Of a stretch of DNA of 64,000 bases, positions 36,097-44,619 are shown one piece after another. The DNA comes from Chitinophagaceae bacterium (GTDB lineage Bacteria > Bacteroidota > Bacteroidia > Chitinophagales > Chitinophagaceae). Position numbers and translations under genes: made by a program. The notes under the pieces were generated by a model. It was not told the DNA's origin. It saw nothing but the letters and a program-made list of their open reading frames with translations, and did not search any database. The stretch lies in the NCBI GenBank assembly GCA_947458275.1, contig CANGYR010000008.1:1-64000 (forward strand), read 5' to 3'. How positions within the stretch are numbered: position 1 is the first letter of the stretch; each line of letters begins with the position of its first letter.

Positions 36097-36355
36097 AATA
36101 CAATTACTGCAAAAGATTAAAGAGGGCAAATTATCAGTTAGGGCAATACAACCCCCCAGAGCGTATATTTTCACGGAACTATCAAACCCTAAAAGGTATT
36201 TAGATAGTGAGAATAAGGAATACACCGAAAGGGAATATCAGAACTTTTGCAATGAGGTTGAAACGGTAAATAAAGAATTAAAGAGAATAAATGCCGGAGG
36301 TGAGCAAAACTCTGTAATAACCATTGTTTACGTAGCAGGAAAAACAATACTCTAA
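36080..36355 (+). CDS. small element protein of unknown function
   Basis: A 91-residue protein (MNRKDKIQLLQKIKEGKLSV, PPRAYIFTELSNPKRYLDSE, ITIVYVAGKTIL). Small proteins starting with a similar NRKDKI-x-LL helix occur in phage packaging regions, but I cannot assign a family. Its start lies inside the end of the preceding DUF5681-like gene, so the two are translationally coupled and probably act together. Last gene of the element. Confidence 0.6.
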   Translation: MNRKDKIQLLQKIKEGKLSVRAIQPPRAYIFTELSNPKRYLDSENKEYTEREYQNFCNEVETVNKELKRINAGGEQNSVITIVYVAGKTIL

Positions 36356-36377
36356 ACACCGAGCGTTTATAATAAAA

Positions 36378-36403
36378 TGTACCCCACAATGTACCCCAAC
36401 AAA
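36378..36403 (+). repeat. paired TGTACCCCA motif, right end of element
   Basis: TGTACCCCACAA followed by TGTACCCCAACAAA, the same tandem pair and spacing as at 32229-32254 and in the same orientation. 24 of 26 bases match the left copy. Confidence 0.7.
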
Positions 36404-36407
36404 AACA

Positions 36408-36440
36408 AAACCCTCGCAAATATTTGATTTACAAGGGTTT
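36408..36440 (-). terminator. element-borne terminator serving tRNA-Asp
   Basis: AAACCCT (36408-36414) pairs with AGGGTTT (36434-36440); inside the loop CAAATATTTG is itself a palindrome. On the minus strand the stem is followed by TGTTTTTGTT. It lies inside the element, directly downstream of the intact tRNA-Asp, and would replace the terminator left behind at 32070-32090. Confidence 0.6.
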
Positions 36441-36453
36441 ACGCATTCGTAGA

Positions 36454-36474
36454 GCGGACCGGACGGGACTCGAA
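36454..36474. repeat. attR (within tRNA-Asp 3' end)
   Basis: 21 bp identical to 32095-32115. It begins 1 bp beyond the discriminator base and runs through the acceptor 3' strand into the T-arm, leaving the tRNA gene intact. Confidence 0.92.
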
Positions 36475-36528
36475 CCCGCGACCTCTGCCGTGACAGGGCA
36501 GCATTCTAACCAACTGAACTACCGATCC
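36455..36528 (-). tRNA. tRNA-Asp (GTC)
   Basis: 74-nt cloverleaf: acceptor GGATCGG pairs with CCGGTCC, discriminator G; anticodon stem CTGCC/GGCAG with loop CTGTCAC, anticodon GTC. T-arm GCGGG-TTCGAGT-CCCGT. The CCA end is not encoded. It is the integration target of the neighbouring element and is still complete. Confidence 0.96.
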
Positions 36529-36636
36529 TAATATTTTGAGAGTTATTTCCTGATTTCTTCTCGCCTTGTGCAGAGAAAGATCGTTATAAAAGCAATGATT
36601 ATCAATGGGATAGAAAATCGCTTTCCAAACGGATTG

Positions 36637-36669
36637 CAAAGATAACAATTTTTATAATTTCAAAACAAA
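36637..36669 (-). promoter_or_regulatory. tRNA-Asp promoter
   Basis: On the minus strand, TTTG (36666-36669), a 21-bp spacer and TATCTTTG (36637-36644) fit the Bacteroidota TTTG-N19/21-TAnnTTTG promoter. Initiation would give a roughly 100-nt leader before the tRNA, to be removed by RNase P. Nothing else gene-like is seen in 36529-36744, which also must hold the accA promoter. Confidence 0.6.
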
Positions 36670-36744
36670 TCTTTTATTAAGTATTGCTTATCAGTTAATT
36701 TTACAGCCCGTTAGATTTTCATTAATTAAACTTAATTAATATCC

Positions 36745-37734
36745 ATGCCACAGCTAAAAAACAGACAATTTCTTGATTTTGAAAAACCCATCAAGGACTT
36801 GTATGATCAAATAGAACAACTGAAAATAACCGAAGAAAAAACCAAGACAGATATGAGCAGTGCTATCGCAGCACTGGAACAAAAAATTGTAGAAACAAAA
36901 AAAGACATCACTGATAATCTCACCCCATGGCATAGGGTACAACTTAGCCGCCATCCCGACAGACCTTACACACTCAAATACATTGAGAATATGTGTACGA
37001 ATTTTGTTGAGTTGCACGGCGACAGAAATGTAAAAGATGATAAAGCCATGGTTGGCGGATTTGCTCAGCTTGATGGCAAAACCGTAATGATTATCGGTCA
37101 GCAAAAAGGAAACAATACCAAAACCCGTCAGCTACGCAATTTCGGCATGGCCAATCCGGAAGGATACCGTAAGGCATTGCGACTGATGAAACTGGCGGAG
37201 AAATTCAACAAGCCCATCATTACTCTCATAGATACGCCCGGCGCATACCCCGGCATAGAAGCGGAAGAACGCGGACAAGGAGAAGCCATTGCCAGAAATA
37301 TCTATGAAATGATCAGTCTGAAAGTGCCTGTTATCTGCGTCATCATCGGCGAAGGCGCCAGCGGAGGCGCTCTCGGTATAGGTGTAGGTGATAAAGTAGT
37401 GATGATGGAAAATACCTGGTACACCGTTATCTCTCCCGAAAGCTGCAGCAGTATTCTCTGGAGAAGCTGGGATAAAAAAGAAACCGCCGCGGAACAACTT
37501 CGTCTAACCGGAACCGATATGCTTAAATTCGGATTAGTGGATGATGTTATCCCTGAACCACTCGGTGGGGCTCATTGGGATTATAATGAAGCAGCCGACA
37601 TGCTGAAAAAATACCTTTCCCCCATTATAGAATCTCTGGAAAAAATTCCTGCTCAGGAAAGAATCAACAATCGTATTGAAAAATTCGGGAAAATGGGCTT
37701 CTGGGAAGAAACTACCGAAGCGCAAAATAGTTAG
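36745..37734 (+). CDS. accA: acetyl-CoA carboxylase carboxyltransferase alpha subunit
   Basis: A 329-residue subunit that with AccD moves CO2 from carboxybiotin to acetyl-CoA, the committed step of fatty-acid synthesis. The N-terminal helical part ([18 protein letters not shown]) precedes the carboxyltransferase fold: [75 protein letters not shown], and the oxyanion-forming [15 protein letters not shown]. Full length. Stands at the head of a plus-strand run of envelope genes; accB, accC and accD are elsewhere. Confidence 0.97.
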   Translation: MPQLKNRQFLDFEKPIKDLYDQIEQLKITEEKTKTDMSSAIAALEQKIVETKKDITDNLTPWHRVQLSRHPDRPYTLKYIENMCTNFVELHGDRNVKDDKAMVGGFAQLDGKTVMIIGQQKGNNTKTRQLRNFGMANPEGYRKALRLMKLAEKFNKPIITLIDTPGAYPGIEAEERGQGEAIARNIYEMISLKVPVICVIIGEGASGGALGIGVGDKVVMMENTWYTVISPESCSSILWRSWDKKETAAEQLRLTGTDMLKFGLVDDVIPEPLGGAHWDYNEAADMLKKYLSPIIESLEKIPAQERINNRIEKFGKMGFWEETTEAQNS

Positions 37735-37769
37735 TAAATCGGTCAGGTGTAAAGAGACAAATAAATATT

Positions 37770-38738
37770 ATGCTAAGAATTGGAGTATTGGGCGCAGGTC
37801 ATTTAGGTAAATTTCATTTAAATAACTGGAAAGAGATAGAAGGTATTGAATTAACCGGGTTCTACGACCCCGATCCGGAAAATGCTAAAGCTGTTGCAGA
37901 AAAATATCAGATTAAAAGTTTTGATTCTCCCGAGCAATTAATGGACGCCATCGATGCAGTGGATATAGTGGCTCCCACTACCAAACATTTTGAGCTGTGC
38001 GATATGGCTCTTCGGAAAGGCAAGCATGTTTTTGTAGAAAAACCACTCGCCAATACCATGGACGAGGCTCGAACACTCGTTAAACTTGCCAAAGAATCTA
38101 ACCTCGTATTTCAGGTTGGGCATGTGGAAAGATTCAATCCCGCGTTTGTTGCACTAAAGGATCATAAGCTCCAGCCAATGTTTATAGAAGTACACCGATT
38201 GGCTGAATTCAATCCGCGTGGCACAGACGTAAGTGTGATACTCGATCTGATGATTCACGATATCGACATCATTCTTCATCTGGTGAAAAGTAATGTCAGT
38301 TATATTTCTGCCAATGGTGTTGCCGTCATGAGCGATACTCCGGACATCGCTAACGTAAGAATTGAATTTGACAATGGCTGCGTTGCCAATCTAACCAGCA
38401 GTCGCATTTCTCTGAAAAAAATGAGAAAAATGCGCCTGTTTCAAAAAGATGCTTACATCGGTATTGATTTTCTGGAAAAAAAAACCGAAGTGATACAAAT
38501 TGATCAACCCGTTGATAAAAGTGTTTTTTCATTTGATATAGAAACCAATAGCGGTAAAAAGACTATTGCTATAGCAAACCCTTCCGTTAAGGATGTCAAT
38601 GCCATTAAAGCTGAATTGGAAGCATTCAAATACGCCATTGAGAACAATACTGAACCTCCTGTGACAATTCTAGACGGTTTCAGTGCAATGGAAGTAGCTC
38701 ATCTAATTCTGGAAAAAATTAATGACAAACAGCATTAA
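37770..38738 (+). CDS. Gfo/Idh/MocA-family NAD(P)-dependent oxidoreductase
   Basis: A 322-residue dehydrogenase. The N-terminal Rossmann fold is clear: RIGVLGAGHLGKFHLNN (G-x-G-x-x-G) and FYDPDPENAKAVAEKY, with the family KHVFVEKPLANTMDEA (E-K-P) motif. The C-terminal substrate domain includes GHVERFNPAF and DLMIHDIDIILHLV (the catalytic H-D-x-D helix). The family oxidises sugars and sugar derivatives. Position between accA and a polyprenyl sugar-phosphate transferase suggests a nucleotide-sugar substrate (inference). It is 31 bp upstream of the transferase gene and likely in one operon. Confidence 0.88.
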   Translation: MLRIGVLGAGHLGKFHLNNWKEIEGIELTGFYDPDPENAKAVAEKYQIKSFDSPEQLMDAIDAVDIVAPTTKHFELCDMALRKGKHVFVEKPLANTMDEARTLVKLAKESNLVFQVGHVERFNPAFVALKDHKLQPMFIEVHRLAEFNPRGTDVSVILDLMIHDIDIILHLVKSNVSYISANGVAVMSDTPDIANVRIEFDNGCVANLTSSRISLKKMRKMRLFQKDAYIGIDFLEKKTEVIQIDQPVDKSVFSFDIETNSGKKTIAIANPSVKDVNAIKAELEAFKYAIENNTEPPVTILDGFSAMEVAHLILEKINDKQH

Positions 38739-38769
38739 TTTGTACTTTGTGTACCAATAATTTTCTTAA

Positions 38770-40167
38770 TTGAAACAGCCCCGACTTCATATCAGCTGGT
38801 ACATCATCTCCGATGCTATTGTCTGTCTATTTACCTGGTCATGTTTCTATTATCTTCGTACCATCATATACGATTATCCCTTCAGCGTACCTCCGGGATT
38901 CTACCTGGGTTTGTTTATCTACGTAACTGGTTGGCTCGGTTTGCATTTTTTAAGCGGCGCCTATGATTCACTTTATCAAAAATCCAGACTCGCTGAATTC
39001 ATTAAAACATTCTTTGTCAGTCTGATTGGGTGCTTGGTTCTTTTGTTCTTTTTTATTTTAAAAAATCCGCATGAAAACAATAAGAACTATTATTACGAAT
39101 TCTACAGCTTACTTTTCCCGGTTTTTGTCTGCACCTATCTCGTCCGTTTTGTAATATTGACCTTCACAAAAAAACAACTCAGAAAAGGATCTGTGCATTT
39201 CAATGCTATTTTAATTGGACCCGAAAACAAGGCTTCAGCATTTTATAAAGAATTTATTCGCTCACAAGAAAATTCAGGCCATAGAATTACTGCGTTTATC
39301 AATACAAATACACACCTGAATTACAACTGGCCTTCATCTGTCAAAATTTATCCCGATTATAATGACATCATCAATGTCATTGAAAAAGAAAAAACAGAAG
39401 AAGTAATTATTACAGTTGATAAAACCGACCGAGCCCTTATTTCTCAGCTATTACAAATTTTAAGTGACAAAGAAGTAAACATCAAAATCACTCCGGATAC
39501 TGTTGATATTATAAGCGGAGCGTTACAAACTAACAATGTGATGGGCGTACCGCTGATTGATGTGCATTCAGGGCAAATGCCTGCATGGCAACAAAATGTG
39601 AAAAGAGTAATTGATTTGTTCATAGCTATTCTCGCTGCCGTTTTTTTATCGCCTCTCATTTTATTCACGCTGATTAGAGTCGCATTCTCCTCAAAAGGAC
39701 CGATATTTTTTACACAGGAAAGAATCGGCTATAAAGGCAGGCCATTTAAAATGTATAAGTTCAGGTCAATGTATCCAGACGCTGAAAAGGATGGCCCTCA
39801 GCTAAGTAGTTCCAATGACTCGCGCATTACACCCTGGGGCAAGACAATGAGAAAATGGCGCCTCGATGAATTGCCTCAACTGCTGAATATTATCAAAGGA
39901 GAAATGAGTCTGGTTGGTCCAAGACCGGAAAGAAAATTCTATATAGATCAGATAGTTGCCAGACATCCTGAATACAAATATCTTTTTAAAGTAAAACCCG
40001 GTCTGACCAGTTGGGGAATGGTGAAATTTGGTTATGCATCCTCTGTAGATGAAATGATTCAGCGTATGCCATATGACCTTTTGTATGTGGAGAATGTATC
40101 CCTCGCCCTTGATTTTAAAATAATGATTTACAGTTTGCTGATTATTTTTTCCGGAAAAGGAAAGTAA
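38770..40167 (+). CDS. polyprenyl-phosphate sugar-phosphate transferase (WcaJ-like)
   Basis: A 465-residue membrane protein that loads the first sugar-1-phosphate onto undecaprenyl phosphate for polysaccharide assembly. N-terminal membrane segments: SWYIISDAIVCLFTWSCFYYL, FYLGLFIYVTGWLGLHFL, FFVSLIGCLVLLFFFIL, LLFPVFVCTYLVRFVIL. A CoA-binding-like soluble domain precedes the catalytic Bac_transf domain: RVIDLFIAILAAVFLSPLI, MYKFRSMYPDAE, KWRLDELPQLLNIIKGEMSL, GPRPERKFY (all signature motifs). Start codon is TTG at 38770; no ATG is available near the first membrane segment. Shares a run with two further TTG-start genes. Confidence 0.92.
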   Translation: MKQPRLHISWYIISDAIVCLFTWSCFYYLRTIIYDYPFSVPPGFYLGLFIYVTGWLGLHFLSGAYDSLYQKSRLAEFIKTFFVSLIGCLVLLFFFILKNPHENNKNYYYEFYSLLFPVFVCTYLVRFVILTFTKKQLRKGSVHFNAILIGPENKASAFYKEFIRSQENSGHRITAFINTNTHLNYNWPSSVKIYPDYNDIINVIEKEKTEEVIITVDKTDRALISQLLQILSDKEVNIKITPDTVDIISGALQTNNVMGVPLIDVHSGQMPAWQQNVKRVIDLFIAILAAVFLSPLILFTLIRVAFSSKGPIFFTQERIGYKGRPFKMYKFRSMYPDAEKDGPQLSSSNDSRITPWGKTMRKWRLDELPQLLNIIKGEMSLVGPRPERKFYIDQIVARHPEYKYLFKVKPGLTSWGMVKFGYASSVDEMIQRMPYDLLYVENVSLALDFKIMIYSLLIIFSGKGK

Positions 40168-40222
40168 TATCCGGCACAACAGGAAGAGAAGATATTCGTA
40201 TTTTTGATAAAACAATAACGTA

Positions 40223-42958
40223 TTGAAAAAGCAAGTATTTATACTCTCATTTCTTTTTACCTCCTTTCAATGCATTGCTCAAAAAAATAATTACTGGCAA
40301 CAAATTGTCAATAATAACATACAAGTACAACTGAACGACAGTGCAAAAACACTGGATGGATTCATCTCAATAGATTATACCAACAATTCCCCCGATACGC
40401 TTTATTTTATCTGGTTTCATTTGTGGCCAAATGCATTTAAAAACGATCTTACCGCCTTCAGCGACCAGCAGCTTGAAAATTTCAAAACAGATTTTTATTT
40501 TTCTGAAGAAAACAAAAAAGGATACATCAATCGCTTAAATTTTGAAGTAAATAATATTGCTGCAAAAACCGAAGACCATCCATCGCATCAGGATATTATT
40601 AAATTGTTGCTCCCTCAACCGCTTGCGCCGGGTACATCATGCAAAATCGAAACGCCGTTTCACGTAAAACTGCCTTATAATTTTTCCAGAGGAGGATATT
40701 TCAAAACCGCATTTCATATAACCCAGTGGTACCCGAAGCCGGCGGTGTATGACCGAAACGGATGGAATGAAATACCTTATCTCGACCAGGGCGAATTTTA
40801 CAGTGAATTCGGAAGCTATGATGTAAACATCACGCTTCCTAAGGATTATATTGTTGCCGCAACAGGAGTGCTGCAATCAGAAAAAACAGCGGACAAAAAC
40901 AAGACATTGCATTACAGAGAATCAAACATTCATGATTTCGCGTGGTTTGCAGATAAAAATTTTAAAATCAAACACGACACCATTCAACTAAAAGATAAAA
41001 ACGTTGATGCTTACATTTATTACTATAAAGAAAATGAGGACAAATGGAAGAATGGGCTCAAATACCTGCAATCTGCCATCTCCACAAAAAGCAACTGGCT
41101 GGGCGAATACCCTTATTCAATTGTATCTGTCGTTGAAAAGCCCGTAAAGGAAAGCAATGGCATGGAATACCCCACCATTACCCTTATCACCACGCCGGGA
41201 AGCGAGAAAGAACTTGACATACTCATCAATCATGAAGTGGGTCATAACTGGTTTTACGGCATACTGGCCAGCAATGAAAGGAAACATCCATGGATGGACG
41301 AAGGGATGAATACTTATTACGACAACCGATACCTTCAGTTGAAATACGGGAGCATAGATGCATTAAGTGACAGCATGCCGTCTTTTATGAAAAAAAGATT
41401 CCCCGATGATTTTAATGTAACGATTCTCAATACACTGATTGCACAAAAAAAAGACCAGCCCATCAGTACCCGTTCAGAAGACTTCACAGAAGTCAATTAC
41501 TCTTTAATAGCCTATAATAAGACCGCTCAATGGTTAAGCTTACTGGAAAAGAAAATAAGCACTGAACGATTTGATAAACTGATGCGCAGTTATTACGAAG
41601 CATGGAAATTCAAACACCCCTACCCTGAGGATTTCAAGAAAATGACCGATGACATTTCAGGTACCAATAACGAAGAAATATTTTCATTGCTTGATAAAAA
41701 AGGCAGTTTGTATCCTAAAGAAAAAAAATCATTCAAATTAATGAGTTTTGGAAGCTTGCGAAACAGCGAAAAGACTAATTATATGTTCATCGCTCCAGCA
41801 ATCGGTTATAATCACTATGATAAGCTTATGTTAGGCGGAATCATCCACAACTACACTTTAGCACTTAATCGTTTTCAATATTTTTTAGCTCCGCTGTATG
41901 CAACCGGCTCTAAAAAGATAAATGGTACAGGAAGAATTTCTTACAGTATATTCCCGGGCGAGTCTGGACAAAAACTGGAGTTTTCATTATCAGGAGCAAC
42001 TTTCACCGTTGATCAATTTGTTGATTCCGAAGGCAAAAAAAACTATCTCAATTTTACTAAAATTGTTCCCACAGTCAGATATACTTTCTCCAATAATAAT
42101 CCGAGAAGTGCCGTCACTAAATATCTCCAGTGGAAGACATATCTTATTGCAGAAAAAAGTCTGAACTTTTCTATAGACCCTTTAACCGATGAAGACGTAA
42201 TCACTTATCCTGTTAGCAACAGATACCTGAATCAACTGCAGCTTGTGCTGGAAGACAACAGAAAATTATACCCTTATAAATCAATTTTTGAAGCTCAGCA
42301 AACTGACAGATTTGTAAGATTGAGTGTTACGGGAAATTATTTCTTCAACTATGCCAAAGGTGGCGGCCTTTCAGTAAGAGTTTTTGCCGGCAAATTTATT
42401 TATACCGGTGAAAAAACATTGACCTCCCGCTTCGCTACCGACCGGTATCATTTGAATATGAGCGGAGCCAATGGATTTGAGGATTATACTTACAGCAATT
42501 ACTTTATTGGAAGAAACGAATTTCAGGGAGCGCTGAGCCAACAAATGATGATCCGGGATGGAGGATTTAAAGTGCGGACAGATTTACTCAGTTCCAAAAT
42601 TGGCAAAACAGACAACTGGCTCGCAGCAGTCAATCTTTCCACTACCATTCCGAAAAATGTAAACCCTTTGGAAATACTTCCTTTCAGCATACCACTGAGG
42701 TTGTTTTTAGATGTTGGTACCTACGGAGATGCCTGGCAGGCAAACGCTGTAACCGGCAGATTCCTTTACACCGGAGGGCTTCAACTTTCTTTTCTGGAAA
42801 ATACAGTGAATGTATACTTCCCGCTGGTGTACAGTAAAGTATATGCCGATTATTTTAATTCAACCATAACTGAAAAGAAATTCCAAAGAAACATCTCATT
42901 CAGCATAGACATACAAAATTTCTCATTAAAAAAAATGATTCCTCAAATACCATTTTAA
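40223..42958 (+). CDS. M1-family zinc aminopeptidase-like protein, exported
   Basis: A 911-residue secreted or periplasmic metallopeptidase. TTG start and signal peptide MKKQVFILSFLFTSFQCIAQ. The M1 N-terminal beta domain (INYT to HLWPNAFKND) leads to the catalytic domain: NHEVGHNWFYGIL has HExxH zinc ligands, and WMDEGMNTYYDNRY gives the third ligand Glu. The exopeptidase G-x-M-E-N is present as SNGMEYPTI (GMEY). The C-terminal half (about 540-911) is a set of amphipathic strands ending FSIDIQNFSLKKMIPQIPF, which might be an outer-membrane barrel; M1 fused to such a region is seen in Bacteroidota. Next gene follows after 1 nt. Confidence 0.88.
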   Translation: MKKQVFILSFLFTSFQCIAQKNNYWQQIVNNNIQVQLNDSAKTLDGFISIDYTNNSPDTLYFIWFHLWPNAFKNDLTAFSDQQLENFKTDFYFSEENKKGYINRLNFEVNNIAAKTEDHPSHQDIIKLLLPQPLAPGTSCKIETPFHVKLPYNFSRGGYFKTAFHITQWYPKPAVYDRNGWNEIPYLDQGEFYSEFGSYDVNITLPKDYIVAATGVLQSEKTADKNKTLHYRESNIHDFAWFADKNFKIKHDTIQLKDKNVDAYIYYYKENEDKWKNGLKYLQSAISTKSNWLGEYPYSIVSVVEKPVKESNGMEYPTITLITTPGSEKELDILINHEVGHNWFYGILASNERKHPWMDEGMNTYYDNRYLQLKYGSIDALSDSMPSFMKKRFPDDFNVTILNTLIAQKKDQPISTRSEDFTEVNYSLIAYNKTAQWLSLLEKKISTERFDKLMRSYYEAWKFKHPYPEDFKKMTDDISGTNNEEIFSLLDKKGSLYPKEKKSFKLMSFGSLRNSEKTNYMFIAPAIGYNHYDKLMLGGIIHNYTLALNRFQYFLAPLYATGSKKINGTGRISYSIFPGESGQKLEFSLSGATFTVDQFVDSEGKKNYLNFTKIVPTVRYTFSNNNPRSAVTKYLQWKTYLIAEKSLNFSIDPLTDEDVITYPVSNRYLNQLQLVLEDNRKLYPYKSIFEAQQTDRFVRLSVTGNYFFNYAKGGGLSVRVFAGKFIYTGEKTLTSRFATDRYHLNMSGANGFEDYTYSNYFIGRNEFQGALSQQMMIRDGGFKVRTDLLSSKIGKTDNWLAAVNLSTTIPKNVNPLEILPFSIPLRLFLDVGTYGDAWQANAVTGRFLYTGGLQLSFLENTVNVYFPLVYSKVYADYFNSTITEKKFQRNISFSIDIQNFSLKKMIPQIPF

Positions 42959-42959
42959 A

Positions 42960-43886
42960 TTGAGCATACAATACCTGCCTCATAATAAAATCATCAAGGA
43001 AAAATGGGATTCCTGCATAAAGCTTTCTGCAAACGGATTGATTTATGCCGAGTACGACTATCTCGAAACAATTGCGTCTAAATGGGATGCATTGATACTG
43101 AATGATTATGAAGCAGTAATGCCTTTATGCTGGAGAAGAAAACTGGGAATAAAATATCTTTATCAACCTTCATTTTTCCAACAGGGAGGTATATTCTGTA
43201 AACAACATTTACCGGAAGATTTGATTGAAGCTTTTATCAAAGAAGCTTCACTGCATTTTAAATTCGCTGAGATCACAATGAATTATCAAAATGTACTGAC
43301 TTACAATAAAAAAGCATTCTCTTTTTCTCTCAGAAATAACTTTGTCCTTGAACTTAACAAAGGATACAAAAATATCTTCGCCGGCTTTAAACCAACAGTC
43401 AGACAAAGAATAAAAAAAGCTGCTCAATCCGGACTACAATATCACTCCTCTCTTGATTATACTGAAACCATTACCCTCTATCGAAAACTATACCAGCAAA
43501 GACTTCCTGAGTTCTCAAACAAAGACTATGAGCAATTTCAGAAACTCTGTGCCATATATTTTAAGCAAAAAAGAATTCTAATAAGAAAAGTGACAGATAA
43601 GGAAGGTAAAGATTTATTAGCAGCAACGCTTTTACTTAAAGATGAAAAAAGATTGTACAACATCATCTCATGTATTGTACCTAAAGGGAAAGACCTGCTG
43701 GCTAATTATTTTATGTATGACAGAATTATTAATGAATTTGCCGGCACTGAATACATTTTTGACTTTGAAGGATCTGACAAACCTGGTATAGCCCATTTCT
43801 ACAAAAAATTTACCGGGAATAATGAAACTTACCCGTTTGTAAAATTCAATAATCTACCTGCAGCAATAAAACTTATAAAGCCTTAA
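42960..43886 (+). CDS. FemAB/GNAT-like protein
   Basis: A 308-residue cytoplasmic protein of the acyltransferase-like (FemAB/double GNAT) type. AVMPLCWRRKLGIKYLYQPSF is the first GNAT strand pair; VRQRIKKAAQSGLQYHSS is the typical R-x-x-I-x-K-A loop of FemAB-like domains; LLAATLLLKDEKRLYNIISC and YEFDFEGSDKPGIAHFYKKF-like segment (YIFDFEGSDKPGI) form the second domain. FemAB enzymes add amino acids to wall peptides from charged tRNA, but relatives serve polysaccharide modification. TTG start 2 nt after the M1 gene stop, so translation is coupled. Precise reaction unknown. Confidence 0.72.
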   Translation: MSIQYLPHNKIIKEKWDSCIKLSANGLIYAEYDYLETIASKWDALILNDYEAVMPLCWRRKLGIKYLYQPSFFQQGGIFCKQHLPEDLIEAFIKEASLHFKFAEITMNYQNVLTYNKKAFSFSLRNNFVLELNKGYKNIFAGFKPTVRQRIKKAAQSGLQYHSSLDYTETITLYRKLYQQRLPEFSNKDYEQFQKLCAIYFKQKRILIRKVTDKEGKDLLAATLLLKDEKRLYNIISCIVPKGKDLLANYFMYDRIINEFAGTEYIFDFEGSDKPGIAHFYKKFTGNNETYPFVKFNNLPAAIKLIKP

Positions 43887-43925
43887 GTAAGTCTGTATTT
43901 TCGTTTCAATTGATTATCAGAGAAA

Positions 43926-44594
43926 TCAACGATTGGAAATTAAATGCGCTGCTAAGAGCAAATCAACCGGATGGGTAATTTTAATATTATTCTCCTCGCC
44001 TTCAATGAGATGTATTTTAATACCAAAAGCCTCTGTAACAGAAGCCTCGTCGGTAAAATCATCGCGATACTCCATATTGAAGGCGGCAATCAAATCTCTT
44101 GCAAAAAAAACCTGTGGCGTTTGCACCAGCTTCACCAGATTTCTGTCTATAGCTATATTTTCAGCATTCTTTATTAATCGTATGCTGTCCTTTGTATTGA
44201 TAACCGGAACAGCCGAGCCATGCTCAATCACAGCATCATAGCATTTGCGTATAAGCGCAGGCGTTACCATGCATCGAACGGCATCATGAACAAAAACAAC
44301 GCTTTGGTTATCTACCAAACCCAAGCCATTTTTTACAGAATGGAAACGAGTATTACCCCCGGTAGTTATTTCAATATTGGCGCCGAAAAAATTATTTTCA
44401 ACAATCTCTTTGCCTTGATTGATATGATCTTTGGGAAGCACCAAAACAATCTGCATATCAATATATGCATCTAAAAAAGCCTTCAATGTATGGTATAAAA
44501 CCGGCTTCCCTCCGAGCAACATAAATTGTTTGGGAACAGCAGCATTCATCCTGCTTCCACTTCCTCCAGCCACTATGACTGCATATTTTTTCAT
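43926..44594 (-). CDS. ispD: 2-C-methyl-D-erythritol 4-phosphate cytidylyltransferase
   Basis: A 222-residue enzyme joining CTP and MEP to CDP-methylerythritol in the non-mevalonate isoprenoid pathway. The nucleotide loop VIVAGGSGSRMNAAVPKQF (G-x-G-x-R-x(6)-K), PVLYHTLKAF, VFVHDAVRCMVTP and the C-terminal DDFTDEASVTEAFG (T-D-D-A/E motif) and INTKDSI are as expected. Normal length. Convergent with the FemAB-like gene and co-directional with the heptose kinase gene 25 bp upstream. Confidence 0.95.
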   Translation of the reverse strand: MKKYAVIVAGGSGSRMNAAVPKQFMLLGGKPVLYHTLKAFLDAYIDMQIVLVLPKDHINQGKEIVENNFFGANIEITTGGNTRFHSVKNGLGLVDNQSVVFVHDAVRCMVTPALIRKCYDAVIEHGSAVPVINTKDSIRLIKNAENIAIDRNLVKLVQTPQVFFARDLIAAFNMEYRDDFTDEASVTEAFGIKIHLIEGEENNIKITHPVDLLLAAHLISNR

Positions 44595-44619
44595 ACGTTT
44601 TTTGTAAACTCTCTATCCT

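Larger units (their letters stand above)
32095..36474 (+). mobile_element. compact tRNA-Asp-integrated element, satellite-like
   Basis: Bounded by identical 21-bp repeats (32095-32115 and 36454-36474) that equal the 3' end of tRNA-Asp, giving an element unit of 4359 bp. All six genes run on the plus strand: integrase, excisionase-like HTH, unknown, putative replication initiator, DUF5681/terminase-small-subunit-like protein, unknown. The sequence is visibly more AT-rich than its flanks. Paired TGTACCCCA motifs stand near both ends. No capsid, portal, large terminase, relaxase or defence gene is present. A minimal phage satellite or an integrated rolling-circle plasmid are the two readings I consider. 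Confidence 0.88.
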
